The position numbers and the translations under genes were made by a program. From NCBI GenBank assembly GCA_016709545.1, contig JADJMO010000013.1, positions 248,001 to 312,000 on the forward strand: 64,000 nt of DNA. The letters run 5' to 3'. Each line of letters starts with the position of its first letter. The stretch's first letter is position 1. This document shows positions 60,184 through 64,000 of the stretch, one piece after another. The DNA is from Myxococcales bacterium (GTDB lineage: Bacteria > Myxococcota_A > Polyangia > Polyangiales > JADJMO01). The notes under the pieces were generated by a model that was not told the DNA's origin, made no database searches, and saw only the letters and a program-made list of their open reading frames with translations.

Positions 60184-60789
60184 ATGCCCCTCCCCGTCGT
60201 GATCGTGAGCGGCCTCGGCGCGCCGCGCCTCTCCGCGGTGGCCTACGGCCTCGCGCTCCGTGCCCACGGGTTCGACACCTACGCGGCCCCCCAGCGCCTG
60301 CTCGGCTACGGCGACGTGCGCGTCGCGGCGCGACTGGTCGCCGAAGAAGTGGAGCGGGTGCGAGACAAGACCCGGTCGGACAAGGTCCACCTGGTCGGCA
60401 TGAGCCTCGGCGGGCTCATCGGCCTCTACTTCGTGCGCTGCCTCGAGGGTGGCGCGAACGTGGCGCGGTTCGTCTCGGTGGGTGGTCCCCTGAACGGCAG
60501 CGCCCTCGCCCGCCTGGGTGCGCTCGTGCCCGCGAAGGACCACGCGGTGGCGCAGACGGTGCCCGACAACGATTTGCTGCGCGAGGTGCACGAGAGGGAG
60601 AACCCGGAGGGCGTGCGGCTGTTCTCGATCGGCACGCGCGGCGACTTCATGACGCCCCGCTCCTCGTGGGACGCGCGCGGCATCGAGCCGGTCGAGTCTC
60701 CGTACGGCGTGTTCCCGGTCGGGCACTGGATGCTGTTCACGCACCCGGGCAACCACGCCCTCGTCGCCCGCTGCCTCACCGACCCGTGA
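60184..60789 (+). CDS. Triacylglycerol lipase-like alpha/beta hydrolase
   Basis: 201 residues. VVIVSGLGAP at the start supplies the oxyanion loop, and VHLVGMSLGGLIGLYFVRC carries the nucleophile elbow G-M-S-L-G. GHWMLFTHPGNH supplies the His. No signal peptide, so it is cytoplasmic. Confidence 0.8.
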   Translation: MPLPVVIVSGLGAPRLSAVAYGLALRAHGFDTYAAPQRLLGYGDVRVAARLVAEEVERVRDKTRSDKVHLVGMSLGGLIGLYFVRCLEGGANVARFVSVGGPLNGSALARLGALVPAKDHAVAQTVPDNDLLREVHERENPEGVRLFSIGTRGDFMTPRSSWDARGIEPVESPYGVFPVGHWMLFTHPGNHALVARCLTDP

Positions 60790-60988
60790 GCCCGGAAGTG
60801 ACGGCACGAAGGGGCGTAGCGCCGTAGCGGCGGCACGTAGGGCGAACAAAGCAGATCCCGTGAGCCACGGCAAGGGGGCGCCGTAGCGGCGGCACGTAGG
60901 GCGAACAAAGCAGATCCCGTGAGCCCGGAAGTGACGGCGCGAAGGGGCGTAGCGCCGTAGCGGCGGCACGTAGGGCGAACAAAGCAGA
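60787..60988. repeat. Dispersed repeat, three copies in tandem
   Basis: Two full copies and one internally deleted copy of the unit also found at 49073-49144 (GTGAGCCCGGAAGTGACG ... GCACGTAGGGCGAACAAAGC), separated by AGATCCC. Located between the convergent lipase and kinase genes. The central CGTAGCGGCGGCACG part can form small hairpins. Confidence 0.88.
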
Positions 60989-62287
60989 TCAGGGCGGCAA
61001 GAGCGAGCGGCGCAGCTCGCCGAGGATGCGCACCGTCGCCGTGACGAAGCGCCCGTCCTTGGGGACGAAGTCCCACACGCCGAGCGCGCGGAACAGCGCC
61101 AGGTCGCGCTCGTCGGCAGCTTCGGTCAGCGCGACGATCCGCGGCCTCCGCCCGTCGGGGATCGCCGCGACGGCCATCGCGAGCTCGATGCCGTTCATGG
61201 CGGTCATCTCGAGGTCGACGAGCACGACGTCGACGTGGGTCGCATCGATGCGCTCGAGGGCGGCGACCGCGTCGAGGAAGCTCTCCACCTCGAGGCCGGG
61301 CAGCGCGGCGCGCAGGCTCCGCTCGAGGATGTGCAGCACGTCCTGGTCGTCGTCGACCAGGAACACCCGTGTCGGTCGCGCGCGGTGACTCGCGTGTTCA
61401 CCGGCGATGTTCGCGAGCCTCCACACGACCGCCTCGGCCCCGTCGGGCCGGTCTTCGGGGCGCTTCTCCAGGAGCTCCCGGATCAGGTGCGCGAGCGCGA
61501 GCGGGGTCTCGGGCCGCAGCTCGCGCACGTCGGGGATCGCGCCGAGCACGTGCCCGGTGACGACCCTCGACGGCGAGCTCGTGCCGTAGGGGGTGCGCCC
61601 CGTGAGCAGCTCGAAGCCCACCACGCCGAGCGCGTACAGATCGATGGCCGGTCCCTCCCCCGCCTTCACGGACTTGGTGAGCACTTCCGGGGCCATGTAC
61701 TCGATCGAGCCGACGATGTGCGGGTCGCGTTCCGCGTCGTACTCCGGGACGAACAACCCGAAATCGACGAGGACGAGGCGCTTGCCACACACCATCACGT
61801 TGGCGGGCTTGAGGTCGCGGTGCGCGACCCCGACGCCGTGGGCTGCCGAGAGGGCGTCGGCGATGCGTCGCAGGGTCGAGAGCACCTCCGCGATCGTGAA
61901 GCGGTGCCCACCCGAGAGGGTCTCCTCGATCCGTTGCTCCAGGGAGCGCCCCTTGAGCCGCTCCATCACGAGGTAGCGGTGGCCGCGGTGGGAGCCGGCC
62001 GCGAAGATGGTCGGGATGCCGGGGTGGCGCAGCACGGCGAGCGCCCTCCCCTCGCGCTCGAGCGCATCACTGCCCAGGAACGCGACCTTGAGCGCGACCC
62101 GCCGGGAGAGCACCCGATCTTCCGCCTCGTAGACGGTGCCCATGCCTCCCTGACCCAGCACTGCGACCAGCTCGTAGACCCCTCCGACGACCTCACCGAG
62201 GGCGAAGGGGGCCTCCGTCGACGGAACGTGCGGTGAGACTTCGGGGACGGTGGCGCGCCCCGACGCGTGGTCGTGGTCTGCCTCCAT
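60989..62287 (-). CDS. Ser/Thr protein kinase fused to a receiver domain
   Basis: 432 residues. Hanks-type kinase: GQGGMGTVYEA loop, ALKVAF Lys, catalytic HRDLKPANV, VDFGLF and GSIEYMAPE. From about residue 312 a receiver domain follows, with RVFLVDDDQDVL and phospho-acceptor Asp in VVLVDLEM. Links one-component phosphorylation to a two-component signal, as in myxobacteria. Start at MEADHDHASG. Confidence 0.9.
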   Translation of the reverse strand: MEADHDHASGRATVPEVSPHVPSTEAPFALGEVVGGVYELVAVLGQGGMGTVYEAEDRVLSRRVALKVAFLGSDALEREGRALAVLRHPGIPTIFAAGSHRGHRYLVMERLKGRSLEQRIEETLSGGHRFTIAEVLSTLRRIADALSAAHGVGVAHRDLKPANVMVCGKRLVLVDFGLFVPEYDAERDPHIVGSIEYMAPEVLTKSVKAGEGPAIDLYALGVVGFELLTGRTPYGTSSPSRVVTGHVLGAIPDVRELRPETPLALAHLIRELLEKRPEDRPDGAEAVVWRLANIAGEHASHRARPTRVFLVDDDQDVLHILERSLRAALPGLEVESFLDAVAALERIDATHVDVVLVDLEMTAMNGIELAMAVAAIPDGRRPRIVALTEAADERDLALFRALGVWDFVPKDGRFVTATVRILGELRRSLLPP

Positions 62288-62409
62288 GATGCAGGGAGCA
62301 GTGCAACGCTCGGACCAGCCGCTCCGGCGAACGGAACGGGAGCGACCGCGGCCCTCGCCGAGGAGGACGCGAATCACACGCGCGGCGCCGCACGTGGTGC
62401 AGTGGTCGG

Positions 62410-63417
62410 CTAGCGCGCCACGAGCACCGTCGCGTCGTCGTTCTTCCGCCCGAACTCCTGCAGGAGCTTCTGCGCGACGAGGATCGGGTGTTCGTGCACC
62501 GCGGGATCCCGGCGGGTGAGCGCCGTCCGGCTCAGCAAGCCGTCGCTGAACACGAAGAGGACGTCGCGCGAATCGAGTGACAGATCCTCGACGTGGACGC
62601 GCAGCTTGCGACCGCGCTGACCGAGCGATCCTGGGCGACCGGTGAGCCGAGTGGTGCCGTCGAGCTTCACGTGATGCACCTCGACGTTCCCGACCCCCGA
62701 CATGCGCGCCGTGCGTGCGCCCTCGTCGATGTCGACCACCGCGATCGCACAGCCCCGACTGTCGTGGAGTCGATGATCCAGGTCGAGCAGGATGGCATCG
62801 GTGACCCCCGCCACCCGCAGCGCGTCGACCGCGGTCGAGGCAGCCGTTCGGGCGTGCATTCCGTGACCGACGCCGTCGGCCACCACGAGCCGCAGCCGGC
62901 CGTCCTCACGGAGGAACGTGGCGTCGTCGCCGGCCACCCTCTCGTGCTCGGCGGGGCGGACGATGAGCCCGATCTCCCGCCGACGCGCGAGCGGGCTCGC
63001 GAACTTGCGGCCGTAGATGCAGGTGCCGGCGCCGAGCCGCAGATCGACGTCGAGCTCGTCGACGCCGCGGCGCACGCTCGCGAGACCCACGCCGAGACTG
63101 CCGGAGCTGCGCAGCTTCCCGGCGAACGCCGTGGCCGGGTCGGCGATCCCGTCGCCGCGATCCACCGCGGCCACCTCGAGCCCGACGGTCTTCTCGCGGA
63201 CCAGGGGGCGCACGCCGATCCGTCCGAGCCGCGCGTGACGCAGCTGGTTGCGCCCGAGCTCCGAGACCACGAGCGTCAGCCTCTCGACCATCGCCTCGGG
63301 CATCCCGTGACCGACCCGGCGAACGAGGTCTCGGGCGAGGGTCAACGACGCTTCGTCCACCATCGGGACGACCTCGGCGAAGCCCTCGAGCCAGCGTTCG
63401 CTCAGCGTCGCGTCCAT
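62410..63417 (-). CDS. RsbX/RsbT-like fusion: HATPase plus PP2C-type phosphatase
   Basis: 335 residues. The first about 130 residues form a GHKL anti-sigma-factor kinase fold (VVSELGRNQLRHARLG, AAVDRGDGIAD, GLGVGLASVRR). The rest is a SpoIIE/RsbX-like phosphatase (LVVADGVGHGMHARTAA, VFSDGLLSR, NDDATVLVA). It overlaps the next gene and should act on the RsbS-like protein encoded upstream. Confidence 0.85.
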   Translation of the reverse strand: MDATLSERWLEGFAEVVPMVDEASLTLARDLVRRVGHGMPEAMVERLTLVVSELGRNQLRHARLGRIGVRPLVREKTVGLEVAAVDRGDGIADPATAFAGKLRSSGSLGVGLASVRRGVDELDVDLRLGAGTCIYGRKFASPLARRREIGLIVRPAEHERVAGDDATFLREDGRLRLVVADGVGHGMHARTAASTAVDALRVAGVTDAILLDLDHRLHDSRGCAIAVVDIDEGARTARMSGVGNVEVHHVKLDGTTRLTGRPGSLGQRGRKLRVHVEDLSLDSRDVLFVFSDGLLSRTALTRRDPAVHEHPILVAQKLLQEFGRKNDDATVLVAR

Positions 63418-63818
63418 TTGGTGACGACGATGGTGGTCCCCTCGCCCGGACGGGTGTCGATGGCGAACTCGTCGACCAAGCGGCGCGTGCCCGACATTCC
63501 GAGCCCGAGCGAGCTCGCCGTGCTGTAGCCACCCCGGAGGACCCGCTCGAGATCGGGAATCCCCGGGCCGCGATCGGCGAACGTCATGCGCACCCCTGCT
63601 CGACGACCGTCACGCACCTCTTCGATGGCGGCGAGGCCACCGCCGCCGTGCTGCCACGTGTTGCGCGCCATCTCGGAGGCGGCGGTCATGAGCGCGGCCG
63701 ACGCGAACGCGTCGAACCCACCGCGCTGGGCGAGCGCGCGCGCGAGCCGGCGGACACGGACGAGGTCCTCCTCGGAGCGGATCGGGAGCTCCTCGCGCGC
63801 GACGACGGCGACGGTCAT
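63402..63818 (-). CDS. RsbT-like serine kinase (switch protein)
   Basis: 138 residues. GHKL motifs: TAASEMARNTWQHGGGG (N-box), MTFADRGPGIPDLERVL and GLGMSGTRRLVDEF. RsbT phosphorylates RsbS and RsbR in stressosomes. Overlaps the RsbS-like gene by 4 bases (ATGA). Confidence 0.87.
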   Translation of the reverse strand: MTVAVVAREELPIRSEEDLVRVRRLARALAQRGGFDAFASAALMTAASEMARNTWQHGGGGLAAIEEVRDGRRAGVRMTFADRGPGIPDLERVLRGGYSTASSLGLGMSGTRRLVDEFAIDTRPGEGTTIVVTKWTRR

Positions 63819-64000
63819 CGCGCGGAGGCCCCCGTCAGGATCGCCAGCCCCTCGTCGGCGTCGAGCGCGGTCTCGATGCCCTCGACCCCGAAGCCCATCC
63901 GCACGAGCGTGGCGGCGACCTCCGGGCGCATGCCCACGAGGACGGTGCGCGCGCCCATGAGGCGGGCCATCTTGCCCGTGTCGGCGAGCACCCGCGCCAC
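63815..64000 (-). CDS. STAS-domain protein, RsbS-like (start outside window)
   Basis: Only the last 61 residues are visible: LMGARTVLVGMRPEVAATLVRMG then LDADEGLAIL, typical of the C-terminal half of RsbR/RsbS STAS domains. The gene continues beyond 64000. Together with the next two genes it forms an RsbS-RsbT-RsbX module. Confidence 0.8.
   Translation of the reverse strand: MARVLADTGKMARLMGARTVLVGMRPEVAATLVRMGFGVEGIETALDADEGLAILTGASAR

Overview
The window is very GC-rich chromosomal DNA with GC-rich third codon positions. It carries many secreted lipoproteins with Asp/Thr/Gly-rich linkers, a fused cbb3 oxidase subunit CcoN-CcoO, Ser/Thr kinases and phosphatases, and stressosome-like switches. 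This fits a myxobacterium (Myxococcota, probably Polyangia); that is an inference from gene style, not from a marker phylogeny. At least eleven housekeeping-type genes show a single-base frame break, including the radical SAM, DnaK, ccoQ, esterase, lipase and FGE-like genes. The assembly therefore probably carries uncorrected indels, and broken genes should be read as likely sequencing artefacts.

Layout. Positions 1-10.9 kb hold ordinary accessory genes: lipoproteins, a VOC protein, a MATE exporter, an M29-like peptidase, a fused radical SAM protein and a vWA lipoprotein. Positions 11.1-21.9 kb are an extraordinary RNA island, all on the minus strand. It has about 31 cloverleaf tRNA genes covering all 20 amino acids, several rearranged or reduced tRNA-like RNAs, and two Ro60-family (TROVE) genes. 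It also encodes an associated small protein family member and an HNH nuclease. A stretch of about 870 bases contains mimics of functional sites of 23S rRNA: the 58-nt GTPase-associated centre and the helix 69-71 segment, possibly also the sarcin-ricin loop. Positions 22.7-26.6 kb hold a divergent DnaK/J-domain operon. Positions 26.6-31.6 kb hold an esterase, ferrochelatase, an MBL-fold protein, a TerB-like protein and a phosphoesterase. Positions 31.6-39.6 kb are a complete cbb3 oxidase operon (ccoNO fusion, ccoQ, ccoP, ccoG, a COG2836 membrane protein, ccoS, ccoI), followed by a receiver-UspA fusion. Positions 40.7-59.9 kb hold mixed housekeeping genes (pgeF, frr, dapA, dapB, def, tadA, bcp) among lipoproteins. 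Positions 60.2-64 kb end in a lipase, a kinase-receiver fusion and an RsbS/RsbT/RsbX-like switch.

How the island may work (inference). All its genes and RNAs read in one direction. The proteins have unusually strong AAAGGAGG ribosome binding sites, and tRNAs lie as little as 1-2 bases apart, so it looks like one long transcript cut into many small RNAs. Ro60 proteins bind misfolded or tRNA-like RNAs through Y RNAs. Two elements just upstream of the second Ro60 gene have a tRNA body whose acceptor stem is closed by a loop and whose D loop is opened onto a long basal stem. That is a circular permutation and is the topology expected of Y-RNA-like molecules. With the tRNA set and the rRNA-site mimics, the locus could be a replacement or decoy library against nucleases that attack tRNAs and rRNA, or a substrate/guide set for Ro60-based RNA quality control.
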